Below, piece by piece: positions 22,209-33,455 of a stretch of 64,000 nt of DNA. The notes under the pieces were generated by a model. That model was not told where the DNA came from. It did not search any database and saw nothing but the letters and a program-made list of their open reading frames with translations. The stretch lies in NCBI GenBank assembly GCA_039621445.1, contig CP154955.1, positions 32,905,417 to 32,969,416 on the forward strand, written 5' to 3'. Position 1 is the stretch's first letter; each line of letters starts with the position of its first letter. The DNA comes from Euglena gracilis. Taxonomy: Eukaryota > Euglenida > Euglenophyceae > Euglenales. The position numbers and the translations under genes are program-made.

Positions 22209-23078
22209 CTGAGCACGCCCGCCTCGTGAAGCAAATCAACGTCGTCGAAATCAATGTGGAGGTTGGTTCACGGTGGCCTTGGGTGGCAGGGCCCAAAACT
22301 ACCACCTCACGGGGGGGGGGGGGTCCCAGAAAGTGACACGGGTTGGGGGTTCAGACCACTAATTTTTTCCAGAACAGGGGAGTCCCCACCATCCACCCAA
22401 AAGAAATGTGCATGTCCCCTCCTGGACCCCCACCAGGGTTCGATATAAGGGCAGGTGGGAGTGGGTAGGTTGGACCCCAGTCTCCAGCAGGGGGGGAGGA
22501 GACCCCCACCTAAACAATGGCGCGGTCGGGGTGACCAGTTTTCCGGCCAGGCTCAAAGTGCTGGGCCGAAAACTGTTGCCCAAAAAAAAAATCGGCCAAG
22601 AATGCCATTTTGGGGACTCTTTGAACTTGACAGTACTGGCTGGAAAACAAGGTGCTGGCTGATCCCCCCAAGCTGGACCCCCCCTTCGGGGCAGGGTCCC
22701 CTTGCTGCAAGGGCAACTGTAACATAGAAGGTTAGGCTGTCTTTATTCCGAAAATATAAGAAACTCCAAAAGAAAAGCCAGAAAGGGGGTGGGTGGGCAA
22801 AAACCCAAAAAAATTTCCTGTCATTATTTGCGCTTTCGGAATCGCTTTCAAATGTGCTCTCTATATTGGGGATACTTGTGCGGTCAAAAAAAAGCAAAAT
22901 ACGTGTATCCCCCCACCCCACCAACACCCCCCACATCCAACATCCCCACTATGAAAACCATGTTTCAAAAAAGCTAGTTCTTCCGAGCTTGGGTTGGACA
23001 AAAAGAATGTTATCAACTTGAACGCCCCCCCTCGAAATGGAGAGTGCAACTCTTCGCAGAAAGTGAGTGGCAAAACAC
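22209..23078. other. intron of the CCCH gene
   Basis: Contains G runs (22313-22323) and a GCTGATCC/CCCTTGCTGC stretch. No gene or recognised element. Confidence 0.4.
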
Positions 23079-23145
23079 CAGGGCCACAGTGGGAGGAGCA
23101 TTCCTTCCCGAAGCGGCACTTGTGTTTCAAGAAAGGTCGGCATAC
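23079..23145 (-). CDS. CCCH zinc-finger exon D (second half of module 2)
   Basis: Acceptor TGATTTTTATTCAG, then VCRPFLKHKCRFGKECSSHC. It joins in phase 0 to exon C (NVPFE followed by VC). The finger is divergent: C-x7-C-x5-C with His two residues after the last Cys instead of three. The right-hand edge of the exon (CCCTG-GTGTTT) is tentative. Confidence 0.75.
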
Positions 23146-24438
23146 CTGAATAAAAATCAGTAAAAGCATGTGAAATGGGAGAATGGGGAGGAGGGAGAAA
23201 CGCTTTGAAACACACACTTTCTCTTTGCAAGGAAAAGAAGTACAATTCATCGGTGGAAGAAAGAGACACATAACCCCCCTCCCCAAAAAAATAACCCAGT
23301 TCGACGTAAATCCCCACCCAAAAATTACACCCCCCTGCCGATTTTCTGGCAAAATCGACAAACTAGACCTCCCCTGGACCTTCCCCATTTTGGGGAAAAT
23401 CTAACACATGGACCCCTTAAAACCAGGGAATTCCTGGCGCAACCAAAATGAACCATTTTCCGGTGCAAAATGCCAGATCCAGACTGCCTGTTTTGGCACG
23501 TTTTGGGCAAACAGTCTGTCAATTGTGAAGAAAAAAAAATAGAATAAAAAATTTTGCCCATTATGGGGGGTCTCGGAACCCCTCTGATCGGTTTTTGGCG
23601 GAGAGGGTCCGGATCTCCAGCAATCCACTTTGTTTTGTTGGTTCCATAAAAAAAAGATGGTCTTCATCAGAAGGTGCTGCTGTCAGGTGGGAACATACGG
23701 TTTTTTTTGACAATTATTACAAAAGACTTCACAGGCAGGGTATGATATTGGGAAGGTGTCGCGGCTTTCGGTGTCGGAGTCCTCCCATAAAATTAAGGGA
23801 GGGGAAACCTTCTCCAAAACCCACTGTGGGGAGACTGCCTACAGCAAGGGATGTAATGCAAATTTCACTTCAAAACACCAAATTGAGGTACAAGTTGATT
23901 GTCCATGCTGCCCTCCTTCCTGCTTGCTTGCCTACCTGCCTGCCTGCCAGTTTGTTTATGTCCCCTCTTCCCGTCCACAGCATTTGTTCCTTGTTCAAAC
24001 ACAAAAACAAAAAATCCTCAAACTTTTTCTGTCCCCCAAATTATTGCTTCGACCCATCTCAATACCCAATTAATTGCATCCGCTTCTGTGAGTGAAATTC
24101 ATTACCCACACAAAACATTTTATGGCTGGTAACCCGGAGTCGGACGGTCAGAGAAAATGCAGTTCTCAGAATTTTGGTCGCTGTGTATTTCAGCTGTTTG
24201 TCCTATTCACCACTGGTCTATGGATGCTGGTTCGGTCTGTGAAACAGCAAATAAAATGTTATTTTATCCTGAAATCAAAGTTTATTGTGAAGAAAAAAAA
24301 TTGTGTCGCAAAATAAAACTGTAAAACGCAAATCTTGCAGAATTTTTTTATGCAAGGAAATGCAAATTTGCAAAAACAAACTTCCACAACTTTGAGTTGC
24401 AAAAAAATGCAAAGTCCCTGCCCATGCTCAAAGCACAC
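23146..24438. other. intron of the CCCH gene, no element recognised
   Basis: AT-rich. A CTTGCTTGCCTACCTGCC tract lies near 23920-23950. No coding frame. Confidence 0.45.
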
Positions 24439-24679
24439 CTCAAATGGCACATTGTAGAAATCGCACTTCTCTCCAAACATACATGGCCCAAGGCGTTCAC
24501 AGGGGTGCGTATGCCCGGTGAGCCGCGGCAGGATGGCTTCCAGCCTGGCAGGCAGAGCCGTGGCCCGGGGGCGACGCCTGTCAGGCCGCCGGTCTTCCAT
24601 TGTCGGAGGTCGCTCCAGCCGCCGCTCCTCCCGGGGCGGACGCAAGGATGGCAGCGTTGGGAGCACATCAAGTGTTATT
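24439..24679 (-). CDS. CCCH zinc-finger exon C (first half of module 2)
   Basis: After DVLPTLPSLRPPREERRLER and a highly basic stretch (MEDRRPDRRRPRATALP) comes HTHPCERLGPCMFGEKCDFY: H-P-C-x5-C-x5-C. The exon ends at CCATTTGAG-GTGTGC, so the fourth Cys is supplied by exon D after two residues. This break is two residues earlier than in modules 3 and 4. The 5' edge is uncertain; ACTTACAG at 24680-24687 is the nearest acceptor. Confidence 0.78.
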
Positions 24680-25365
24680 CTGTAAGTCCCCTTCCGGCCG
24701 TTGACACAGCATGTCATTGACCCTCCCCCCGTGTCAACGGTCACTTTCCTGGAACATTGCCAAGACAGCGGGGGGTTGGCCACTCCCCACTTCGAGACAT
24801 GTGTGAAAAACTGATGGAAGTGGTGTGCTCTTTCACAACAATGGGACCGCGTGGTTTTTTGTGCCACTCCAGGCCAGATCCAGGTTCTGTATTTTAGGGA
24901 TTTTGCCTTACGATATCATAAAAAATTGGTTTGATGGCCCAATAACCATGACCTCCAATTTTGACAATCAGTTTGGCAATGTTCCCGTGTCAAACTGACA
25001 CGGGAACATTCGAAGCCATGCTAAGAAGAGGACGTGTTTTGGTTGAATTTCCTTAAAATTTTTGCCAACACGAGAGAAAAAGAATTGTTGACGCGGGGGG
25101 GGGTGTCAAAGACATGCTGTGTCTAGGAGAAAGCCCCCCCAACTCCCTCACCCCCCACCCCTCCCCCATCACCCCCCACAACCCCCTAACCCCTCCCCCT
25201 CCACCCCTTCCTCCAGTGGGGGGTCAATGGAAAGCTCACCTCAAAATTTGGAAATTTTGGAACTTTCTCACTTTTGAGATGAGTGAGGGGGTTGAGGGAG
25301 GTTAGGGGTCCCCAGTTCGGGCGTTGCCCCAATTTTTTTGGCTAATAAAAAACATGGACTCTGGG
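24680..25365. other. intron of the CCCH gene with a perfect hairpin
   Basis: No gene seen. A perfect 15-base inverted repeat AATGTTCCCGTGTCA at 24978-24992 pairs with 24996-25010 across a 3-base loop. C-rich and CCCCACC tracts follow at 25130-25215. Confidence 0.6.
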
Positions 25366-26096
25366 TTCACGACAGAACCGGCGTCCCCACCTTGTTTAAA
25401 GCGGCGTTTCAGGGACACCGGGTTTACGACAGAACTGGCGTTCCTTCGGGCAAGGGAGCACTCAGAAATACATACATGCACTTGCGTTCCCCTTTAGGTT
25501 TTCTTCAGCACAATGATGCCCGGGTCCCTGGCCGTTGTCGTTCGCAACGCTTTGCCCCCTATCCCAACCAGTGCCCAATTTTTGGCAGGGTTGGGGACCG
25601 CCTTGGAGCCTCAAGGTCCAGCGCCCGACACCGTCCTTTTGGGGGACACTTTTACAAGGGATTTTAAGGGATTTTCAAAAACCTTTGGATCACAAAAATT
25701 GCGTGATTGAAAATTTAGACGACTGGTTTGCGGCCGTCGCAAACTTCATGATGGATGTGGAGTATCTTTTTGATACTCCGCAGGAAAAAGTGGACGCTTT
25801 GTCCCAGCCGCAAGAACTTTGTGCCCAACCTGTATGCCTAGCAATACCCACCAAAACTCAGAAACTCCAATGCCTGTACCGCCACTGATCCGTGATTTTA
25901 TTGCAATGAGCAATTGTGCAGACAAGGCAGGTTTCGTCACATTCTTATACCCTTCAGGCCAAATGGATTTCTGTACCGGACGCCGGGTTCACGACAGAAC
26001 CAGCGTCCCTAACCCTTTTTTTTTGGACAGAACCGGCGTTCCCATTCGTGGTGGGGGGACGCCGGTTCTGTCGTGAACCCCGCGTCCCAAACGCCG
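25366..26096. repeat. CGCCGGTTCTGTC repeat family around an ORF remnant
   Basis: Copies of a unit built on ACGACAGAACCGGCGT or its complement lie at about 25366-25390, 25424-25445, 25979-26010, 26026-26045 and 26053-26090. The same family flanks the DIRS-like element (31034-31110 and 33797-33925). It resembles a mobile satellite or terminal repeat. Function unknown. Confidence 0.65.
25513..25888 (+). pseudogene. frameshifted ORF remnant inside the CGCCGG repeat
   Basis: One frame reads NALPPIPTSAQFLAGLGTAL to FSKTFGSQKLRD and stops. A neighbouring frame continues with VIENLDDWFAAVANFMMDVE and ends at 25888. Both have ordinary protein composition, unlike the surrounding repeats, so a once continuous coding region with one frame break is the simplest reading. 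No family recognised. It may belong with the PHD-type ORF 800 bases downstream, but nothing proves this. Confidence 0.33.
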
Positions 26097-26380
26097 GCTT
26101 AATTTGTTGGCCAAAGAAATCCAAAAACGACAAGAAATTGACAAAAAAGCCTGGAGTGTAACCATCACAATTGGGCAAAAATGCAGAATTTTTCCAAGTC
26201 AAAAAAATTTAATTAATTCCAGGAAAAATCGAAAATTGTAGGGGAAAATGGAAATACACAAACAAAAGCGTTTATTTTTGTTCCTTGGAGCTCATTGTCA
26301 ATGCATTTTCTTTTTAAAAAAGAACGTCCAAAAACAGTGCTCAAAATGGACGTTTTTGGAAGGTTTTCTATATACAAATT

Positions 26381-27330
26381 GTGGCTAAGCCCTGATTTCA
26401 ACCTGAAACCAGGTTCGGCAGGAGGGCCCCCGAAGGGGGCCCCCTGAACCCGGGTTCAGTGAAATCCGGGCTGAGCCACAATTTGTTTAAAACCGTGTTC
26501 AGAGCCCGCCAAATGCCTGCCCTGAAATTTGTGGTCATGACTCACGCATTTGGAAGAAAAAAAAAGCGAAAAACGTCAAAATTTGCCCAAAAATGGTGCC
26601 TGCCCTGAAATCTGTGGTCAGAAACGGATGTTGCCAATTGTTTGGAGTTCTCCAAACTTTGTGAACACCTTCAAGCCCCTTATCCGGAGCTGGATGATTT
26701 CTTTGTTGCCTGGACGGGGTGGGAATTGGAACCCAGCCTCTTGTTCAATGAAAGGAGCGTTATTGAACAATGTGTCGCACAACGCCAACAGCAGTCAGGG
26801 ACCATATTCGTTTCCTTCCGGCAACCTCCTTTCAGACAATCGTGAATGCCGTCGCTCGGGCATTCCGCAAAACTGCTACCGAGGGTGTTGTTATGCCTTC
26901 TTCTGAGTATTGCCCCCCCCCCCCCCCGAGTGAGGAATATGCTGTGCTTAATCAGGACCTTTCCGCTGTCCCTTCTTTGTTCTCAACCGCGGAGCAACGT
27001 TCCGCTCCAGCGGCCAGCAGTGCCGTCGTTCAACCTGCTAACCAGCCCTCTGTACCCCGCTCTGTGTCCCGACTGCCAATAAAACAGGAAAAGTGTGGAT
27101 TTTGTGGGGTTGCCATCCCTAAAAATCCAAATTGTGTCGAGCTGAACAAAGTTGTGTGTGACGCCTGCGGTCTGGCCTGCCATTTTCATTGCCAAGATTT
27201 GCACCGCCCACCAAAGTATGGTTCCTTTTTGTGTAAAGCGCGTTGAGTGCTAGTGAGTCACCGGTCACATTCCTCAATTGCCACATTGGATGCCTGCCCT
27301 GAAATCTGTGTTCCTGTCCCTCCCCATGGA
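26381..27330 (+). mobile_element. palindrome-bearing repeat carrying a PHD-type ORF, copy 1
   Basis: Begins with an imperfect palindrome (26383-26487; arms ATTGTGGCT...AGCCACAAT around GGGCCCCCGAAGGGGGCCCCC), continues with a GCCCGCCAAATGCCTGCCCTGAAAT-type unit and carries the ORF at 26642-27246. A second CCTGCCCTGAAATCTGTG unit follows at about 27294. The same layout recurs at 57838-59070, and a shorter form without ORF at 47698-48010. Terminal repeats and target duplication were not resolved. Confidence 0.6.
26642..27246 (+). pseudogene. PHD-type zinc-finger ORF with one frame break, copy 1
   Basis: The upstream frame reads FSKLCEHLQAPYPELDDFFV, continues AWTGWELEPSLLF and stops in FRQPPFRQS. 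A second frame carries on (FLPATSFQTIVNAVARAFRK), through a Pro/Ser/Gln linker, to KCGFCGVAIPKNPNCVELNK and a C-terminal CDACGLACHFHCQDLHRPPK with FLCKAR. The Cys/His spacing CxxC...C..C-xx-C...H-x-x-C...C fits a PHD or related zinc finger. The last pair is broken, since CKAC in the second copy is CKAR here. A host chromatin reader captured by a repeat or an accessory protein of a transposon are both possible. Confidence 0.6.
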
Positions 27331-27666
27331 AAGGAATAGCGGGGGGGCACTTTGACGGGGTCAACAAAATTTGCGAAAAAAAATTTTTGGTCGGATATTT
27401 CCCCAAGAGGGTCGAGGCTTTTTGTCCTCCTTTTTGATATGGTTAAGAGATTTTGATTTGACTTTGGAAAAGGGGAGCTTGAAAGGGAATTCCAAGTGGG
27501 GACTCGAAGTTGAAATTGCTCAAAATGATTCAAAAAAAAACACACACAGGTCAAAATCACACATCAATATTCATCAATTTTCATGAAAAAAAATTCATGA
27601 AAAAAATTCTTAGAACACAGAAAGCACGTTTCCCCCAAAAGGCAAAAAAAAAGCTCAAAAAAGAAG

Positions 27667-28346
27667 GCGCAAAAATATGTGGGAATAGGCAAATATGGTG
27701 CGGAAAACTCCTGTAAAACCTCGAAATACAAAATAATAGGCAAAAAAATGAAATATGAGTTAAAAATGCGAAATATGTGCAACATGCATGCTCTGCATAT
27801 AATACCATATGCCCCCCCCGGGGGGGCCATAGCCGTTGGGGGTGGTTCGGGATGCGGGGGGGGGGGGGAAATGTGGCCCAACTGCCGCCACACATTTTCT
27901 TTGGTGTCACCCAAGTCTGTGCCAAAATCTGAGCACATTTTTCTGGCACACGGCGGGGGGAGACAGGGTGTGGAACAACTTTATCATTCTAGGCTGGAGG
28001 GCTTGAAAACCCAGCGCGGGTATATCCATCTCCAACGTCATTCGAGTCCGAGCACATCAACCATCCTGGGGCAACGGGCAGGCGGCTTCTTTTTAAGACC
28101 CCTGGGGGGGGGAGGGGGGTTCCCCCCACCCACCCAGGGTGGCGTGGGACCCCCCCCCCCGGGGGGAGGCAGGGACCCCCCAAATCGAGCCCGTTAAAGG
28201 CAATTTTCAAAAAATTTCGGCGCTTCGCGCCGAAAAGGTATACCCGGCGCCTCCGGCGTGGGACTCCCCCCCCCCTGGGGGGGTCCGGCCCGGACCCACC
28301 CACCCCCCGGGGGGGGGTCTTCTGACTTAAAAAGAAGCCTGGCAAC
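27667..28346. repeat. duplicated element, intact copy
   Basis: This stretch recurs at 38207-38655 and resumes at 42629-42825: AAAATATGTGGGAATAGGCA near the start, ATGCATGCTCTGCATATA, CGGGTATATCCATCTCC, then AAGACCCCTGGGGGG, TTCAAAAAATTTCGGCGCTT and GGCGCCTCCGGCG. The terminal segment ends with CTTAAAAAGAAGCC, and its start holds GGCTTCTTTTTAAG, an inverted pair. Parts recur at 47440-47520 and 53108-53331. Confidence 0.7.
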
Positions 28347-28563
28347 AGGAGCTGCCTGGTAGCCGGTTTTGTGCTGCTCATCCTTGAGCGGGGCCAGGCG
28401 GGGCCGTTCAACGAGCGGGGGCCTGCCAGTGAGCCAATCCTCTGCAGGAGGTGGCCGGTCTTCGGACCTTGCTCTTCGAGGGCGGGCAGAGCCAGCCGGG
28501 TTGAACCAGCCCCGGGCAATCAGTTCACGGACGTCATCCGCCGTGAGGTGCAAATTGGAGCAC
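28347..28563 (-). CDS. CCCH gene exon B (last ligands of module 1 and linker)
   Basis: Acceptor TTTTTTGTTCCAG, then one base completing an Arg codon begun in exon A, then CSNLHLTADDVRELIARGWF. This supplies the final Cys and His of module 1 (GSR-CSNLH). A Pro/Arg-rich linker follows (EDRPPPAEDWLTGRPPLVER, PRLAPLKDEQHKTGYQAAP). The 3' edge is set where the sequence stops matching a related fragment at 48.1 kb; the donor there (GCTCCT-GTTGCC) is weak. Exons A and B are 127 whole codons. Confidence 0.78.
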
Positions 28564-29843
28564 CTGGAACAAAAAAGATCCCTACTACCGCGCAATGACC
28601 TTGAAAAATGCGGCAAAGAAAGCAAACAAACACAAAAAAAGTAGATGCAAAACAAATCACTGGACACTTTTCTGCTGGAGGGGACTTGGAGAAAAATTTC
28701 ACAATTTCCGGGGAAGATGCTCCATCACCCAACTACATTTTAATGTTGATTTTGGGAACAAGCTGACTCCAAGATTCTGTGTCAAAAAAGGGGGGAGGCC
28801 AGTTCTGTCATGAATCCAGCGTCCAGCACAGGGCAGGGAGGAAAGAGAGACCATGCCCCCCCTCACTGTTCCCGTCCTATGGCCCTTTGGATCTGTGGGA
28901 ACAGTAAGGGGGGGACAATGAGGGGGGGGGTCGCTGAGCTCTTATCTCTTAAGGTAAAAGTGAAGCTTACCACCGAGGAAAAAGGAGGGTATGGCAGGTG
29001 AAATTTTGTTGGAATTTCGAATTTGCAGACAGGGTCGGAATATGCGATCGCCCATTTTCAGAGCGCTGTGCAGTGTGGCTGATTTCTGTGGGTACCAAGC
29101 GGAATATCAGGGAGAGCGTTCAGTTGATATGCTATTGGTACCTAAACTGTGGGATTGGAAAAATTAAGATATCAAGTTTTTGAAAGCACGATTGCTGAAA
29201 TAAGAGCTCTGGCTGAATTTTGCGAATTGTCAAAAGCCCTTGAGAACTTTCGTTTGATGGGTGAAATGGCTTCAGATGTGAAATACACCAATTTTGATCG
29301 GCGACCAATTCGGACCAAAATAGCCAAAAGTGTCCCAAACATGGGTATTTGGGGCGAAATTGGCCGTGATTCCTCAGACGCCGGCTCAAGCGTGAAGCCG
29401 GTGCCCTCTAGAAACGGTTTCAAAACCTGTGTCCAGGACGATGGTTCAGGCGTGAAGCCAGTGCCTGGGACGCAGTTCTCAACATAGATTTGGCTTCATT
29501 CTCCAGATATTTTGGAAACATCAATTTTTTGACCCCAAAACAGCCCAATATGCCCCCTGAAATGGGCCAAACATGGCCGAAGAACTCGGGCTACACGAAG
29601 ATTTGGGGGGGGGGGGCATTCCAAAGGCTTCTCCGGACATTTTCTTTGATTTTGCTTCATTGTCGACATACTTTAGAAAAATCGATTTTTGACCAAAAAA
29701 TGGTCAAAAAAAAAGACTCCAAAATGGCCGGTTTGGGCTCAAAAGCGCGGCGGAACACGGGCCAGGCGTGTCGGCAGAAACCAAGGGGCGACAGTGGGCC
29801 TCCAGGGTGCATTTCGTCAGTGAGACATAGTGAAAATGCTTAA
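28564..29843. other. intron of the CCCH gene with satellite fragments
   Basis: Contains AAGCTCTTATCTCT, a region with GGCGAAATTGGCCGTGATTC and GCCGGTTCAGGCGTGAAGCC units (29350-29480) also found in the fold-back at 38.7-40.4 kb, and a GACACGCCTGGCC unit. No gene. Confidence 0.5.
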
Positions 29844-30265
29844 GGGCCGCGCCCCGCTCGGGGGGGGGTCCGGGAAATCCCCACCGCCCCCCCCCCCCCT
29901 GCGCGGCCGCCCGCGTGGCCGCTCCCCCCCCCCCCCCCTGGACCCCCCCTCCCCCCACTGTGCCTAGCATAGCCAAGAAAAAATTTTTTGTGAAAAAATT
30001 GCGACTTTTTTGAGGCCCAAAAATGACCAAAAATGACCATTTTCGGCCATAAAATGGCAAATTTGGGGGCCGCACGCTCTGAGCGCGGCCAAAAAAGCAC
30101 TTTTTGGCCAAAAATGGCCAAAAATGGCAAAAAGTGACCACTTTTTGAACCCGAAAATCACCGATTTTAGGATGCGCGCCGCCCGCGCGGCCGCCCTCGG
30201 ACCCCCCCCTCCCCCCCGCGCGGCCGCTCGCCCCCCCCTCAGCCCCCCCCCCCCCCCCTGCCCCA
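29844..30265. repeat. GCGCGGCCGC repeat family, copy 1
   Basis: C/G-rich ends (CGCGCGGCCGCC, CCCCCC) flank an AT-rich core with AAAAATGACCAAAAATGACC, GGGGGCCGCGCGCTCTGCGC (here GGGGGCCGCACGCTCTGAGC) and GAAAATCACCGATTTTAG. Other copies: 34040-34230 with part at 34490-34600 (rearranged), 43405-43803 and 49355-49750. No open frame of coding character. Ends carry TGTGCCTAGCATAGCC or TAGGCGCGCCGC. Confidence 0.75.
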
Positions 30266-31033
30266 CCTCCATAATAATAAATACCCTCACCACCCCTCAA
30301 AGTGGCCGGCACCATGGGACACCAAAATGGCCACTCTGAGAGGGGACACTTTGGGGGGGGGGGTCAAATTTTGGCCTTCGGCGCCTCAAGCGCCGAAGGA
30401 AAACGACCACTTTGAAGGGGGGTAAACAAAATTTTGCCAAAACTTTTGGTCACTTTGGACTTGGGGGGGGGGGGACACTTTGTGGGGGGGGTGAGGGTAA
30501 TATTTTTTGAAAATCGATTTTTGGACCAAAAATCTCACACCGGGCAAACGAGTCGAAACAGAAGGGTTGGTGAATCCTACCCAGTTTGGACCCCTTTGCG
30601 GGTGAATACCATGCCCCCCCCCAAGCTGTTCCCATAGGGGGGACGGAAATACCTCACTGTGATAGCACTTATTCTAAGAACTTCCCAAAAAAAATGCTCA
30701 AAATTGATGTTTTTGGGACGTTTTCAAAAAGCGATTTTTGGCAAATGTGCTTAAAATTGACCATTTTTTGCAACATCCAAAAAGAAGTTGCCAAAATGGC
30801 CCCTTTTGGGCTACCCAAGGTTCAGGTATGGGAATAGCTCGCTCGGGGGGGACATTGCCCCCCCCCCCCCCGAGCATCCCAAACTGTTCCCATTGGGCCG
30901 TAAAGGGTCCTGGGGACGGGAATAGCTTGGGGGGGGGGGGCATGGTAACTTGGGCTTGGCGGGGAGTTGGGTCAAATGGAGGTGATTCGGAAACTCGGGA
31001 TCCGGTCACTCGCGACTTTACTACAAAAAAGAG

Positions 31034-31112
31034 GTCTCGGACGCCGGTTCTGTCCAAAGCCCGGCGTTCCAAACGCCGGTTCCATCCGAAGGACGGAACC
31101 GGCGTTTGGAAC
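31034..31112. repeat. CGCCGG palindromic repeat at the 3' side of the DIRS-like element
   Basis: ACGCCGGTTCTGTCC, CGGCGTTCCAAACGCCGG and GACGGAACCGGCGTTTGGAA form overlapping inverted repeats. The tyrosine-recombinase frame of the DIRS-like element breaks off here. 30266-31033 holds A/T- and G-rich sequence with GGACGGAAATACCTC and GGGAATAGCT units and no gene. Confidence 0.7.
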
Positions 31113-31114
31113 AC

Positions 31115-33455
31115 ATCATTAAATGAAATAGGCTTATTTGGGGACATTGGGGAATGGACACCACCCTTTCCCATTTATGGAATTTTTGTCCTTTACGCTT
31201 AATCTTGATGTAGGGTGCCCTACCCAACACACTGGTGGTTCGTTTGACTTGTGCCAAATCTGAGGATCGGTATAAACAGAGGATGCGTGAACAAAAAATC
31301 AGTTGTGTACGCAATGTACAAATATCCGTGGGCATAGGCGCCTTTGCCAGCCCCAGGAGGATTGGGAGGGGATCCCAAAATGCCCCATACTTCTCCAGGT
31401 TTTGGTTCCAAAGCCTCTTGTAGGGGGTTAACAGAGTGTGGAATCTCAGCCCACCAAACCCAGGAATCAAAAGCATTGCACTATAGGCATTACGGGCTTG
31501 GGCCTTGGAAAATTGGAATAATTGTATTAAAGCGTCAGCCACTTGGTCTGTGGTGGCTTCAGGGGGGGGGCACCCCCATTTGTTCCAAAATTACCCACAG
31601 AAGTGCAAAAGCACTCTGATAACGCTTTAAGCTGGGGTTTCTCCCCAGGAAATCTTCAATGGTTTTAAACTGAATTTGTTTCCCCTCCAAAATTTGCCTG
31701 AGCAAATCATGCAAAGCAGGGGCCACCTGGGGGGTGGCATTTGTTCCCCCCTGCAATTGGTGAACATACCCTTGTAGGGGGTGATTTTCAGGCAGGGGGT
31801 CCCTGGTACTTTCATTTTTATTAATTGGGGCCACCATGTGGCTGAATCCCAGTAGGGGGTGACCATCAAAACTTTGGTCTGGGGAAACATTTTCAACCTG
31901 GGTAAAAATTTCTGAATTATTGACCAGGGGGGGTTTGCATAAAGATCCCCCATGCTGTCCAGTGGACATTGTAATGCATTCACCGCTGTGGCTTCCCAAT
32001 GGGGCCACCTGGCCACAAATTTGGGCAGTTTTTTGTTGCCTGGGGAGGCAAACAAATCTGTTTCCAGATTTATGAAATCTTTGAACTGCTGTCTGAGCCA
32101 TTGAAAAAGTTGGGGGTCTAAAGAATAATCCCCCCTGTCCATTTCCCACCTGCTGATGGGGTCTGCTAGGCATTCCTTTGAAGGCACCCAGTTGACTTGG
32201 AGGTTTACTTGGTGCTCCATGCACCACTTGAAAAATGGTCTTAGCATTTTGTTGAAGGGGTCCTTTCTGCCCCCACCTTTTGTTAGGTAAAAGTAAATTA
32301 CCTGGTTGTCCACTGACAAGGAAACGGTTTCCCCAGGTTTGCTCAAACTTTTCACAGTGCTGATTGCTGCACTGAGCTCCTTTACATTGATGTGCAAAAT
32401 GGAGTCTTTTCTCCAAAATTCCTGCACAATTTCTCCTGTGTGGATGTCTAGCCCCCCCAGGCATGGGTGCTGCTGTCTGAGTGCAACATTCTGGTTGCAT
32501 TTTGGGGGAAGGGTCTGCCCCCCCAGGTGTCCAGCAGAATTTTTATTTCCCTTAATTGGGCTTTGATTTCCTGGGAAATGGGGTGTTTTGAGTCCCAGGG
32601 GGCTGTGGACTTTGCCACCAAAAAATTTGCTAGGGTGTCTGTAAAAGCCCTTAAAAAGGGCAGGGCCATTAGGTTGCATCTTATTTGGCCCAAAATGGCA
32701 GTCAACTGCCTTTTTGACATGTAATCTTTTTTCACGATTTTTCCCAGCTCCTTTTTTATGGTTTTGACTTTCAGGGGGGGCACCTGTAGCTTTCCTTCCT
32801 GGAAGTTCAGTTGAAAACCCAGATGGGTTACCACTTGTGTGGGCTGGAGGGTGGACTTTTTTATATTGATTTTGAACCCAGAATCCAGCAAATCTTTGAC
32901 AACTCTGTTCAGGTGATTTTGCAATGTGGTTTGGGTGGGGGCCACCAGCAAAATGTCGTCCAGGTAAATAAACACCTGGATGCCTCATTTTCTCCACAGC
33001 TTTTCGAACGTTTTCATCACTGACAGGAAAATTTGGGGCATTACATTTAGCCCAAAGCAGCCTGTTTGAAATTCCCAGGTCTGCCCCCCCCCACCTGATG
33101 CCTTAAAAATGGCCTTAGGCCTGGACCTAATGGAATATGAAAATAGGCATCCTTTAGGTCTATTTTTGCTGCCCAGTGGCCTTTTTCCAAAACTGGAAAA
33201 ATGTGCTGGATATGATCCAGCTTGAAAGTTTTTACTTGAAACTGCTGATTTATTTCTCTGCAGTCGCTGATCATTCTCCACTTGGTTGTTCCCCCTTCTG
33301 GTTTTGAAATTAAAAACCATGGGATCAAATGCTGGGTTTTTGAGTCCCAAACTCGTTTCACTGCCCCACCTAATTTCACAACTCTGGTGCCCCCCCAAGG
33401 CCCTCAGGTCGTTGATTCGAAGAGGAAAAACGTTTCCGTAAGGTTTATTAAGCAT
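31115..33455 (-). mobile_element. DIRS-like retroelement, degenerate, truncated recombinase
   Basis: Reading along the minus strand: a reverse transcriptase with KWRMISDCREINQQF, KIDLKDAYFHIPL (about 33200-33160) and YLDDILLV (about 32965); an RNase H region with LHINVKELSAA and VNWVPSKECLADPISRW (about 32370-32160); the downstream DIRS segment LETDLFASPGNKKLPKFVAR with YANPPW; and the start of a tyrosine recombinase with CRILCLYRSSDLA (near 31265). This order, with recombinase after RNase H, is that of DIRS-type elements. The catalytic His-x-x-Arg and Tyr boxes are missing because the frame meets the repeat at 31112. Frame changes occur near 33088, 32456, about 31818 and 31565, and an in-frame TGA just before YLDD. 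It is not functional as read. Confidence 0.85.

Noticed and set aside
28085-28340. GGCTTCTTTTTAAG-bounded segment considered as an introner-type intron of exon B
   Set aside because: Its ends do not give GT-AG and the same segment occurs outside genes at 47.4 and 53.1 kb; treated as part of a repeat.
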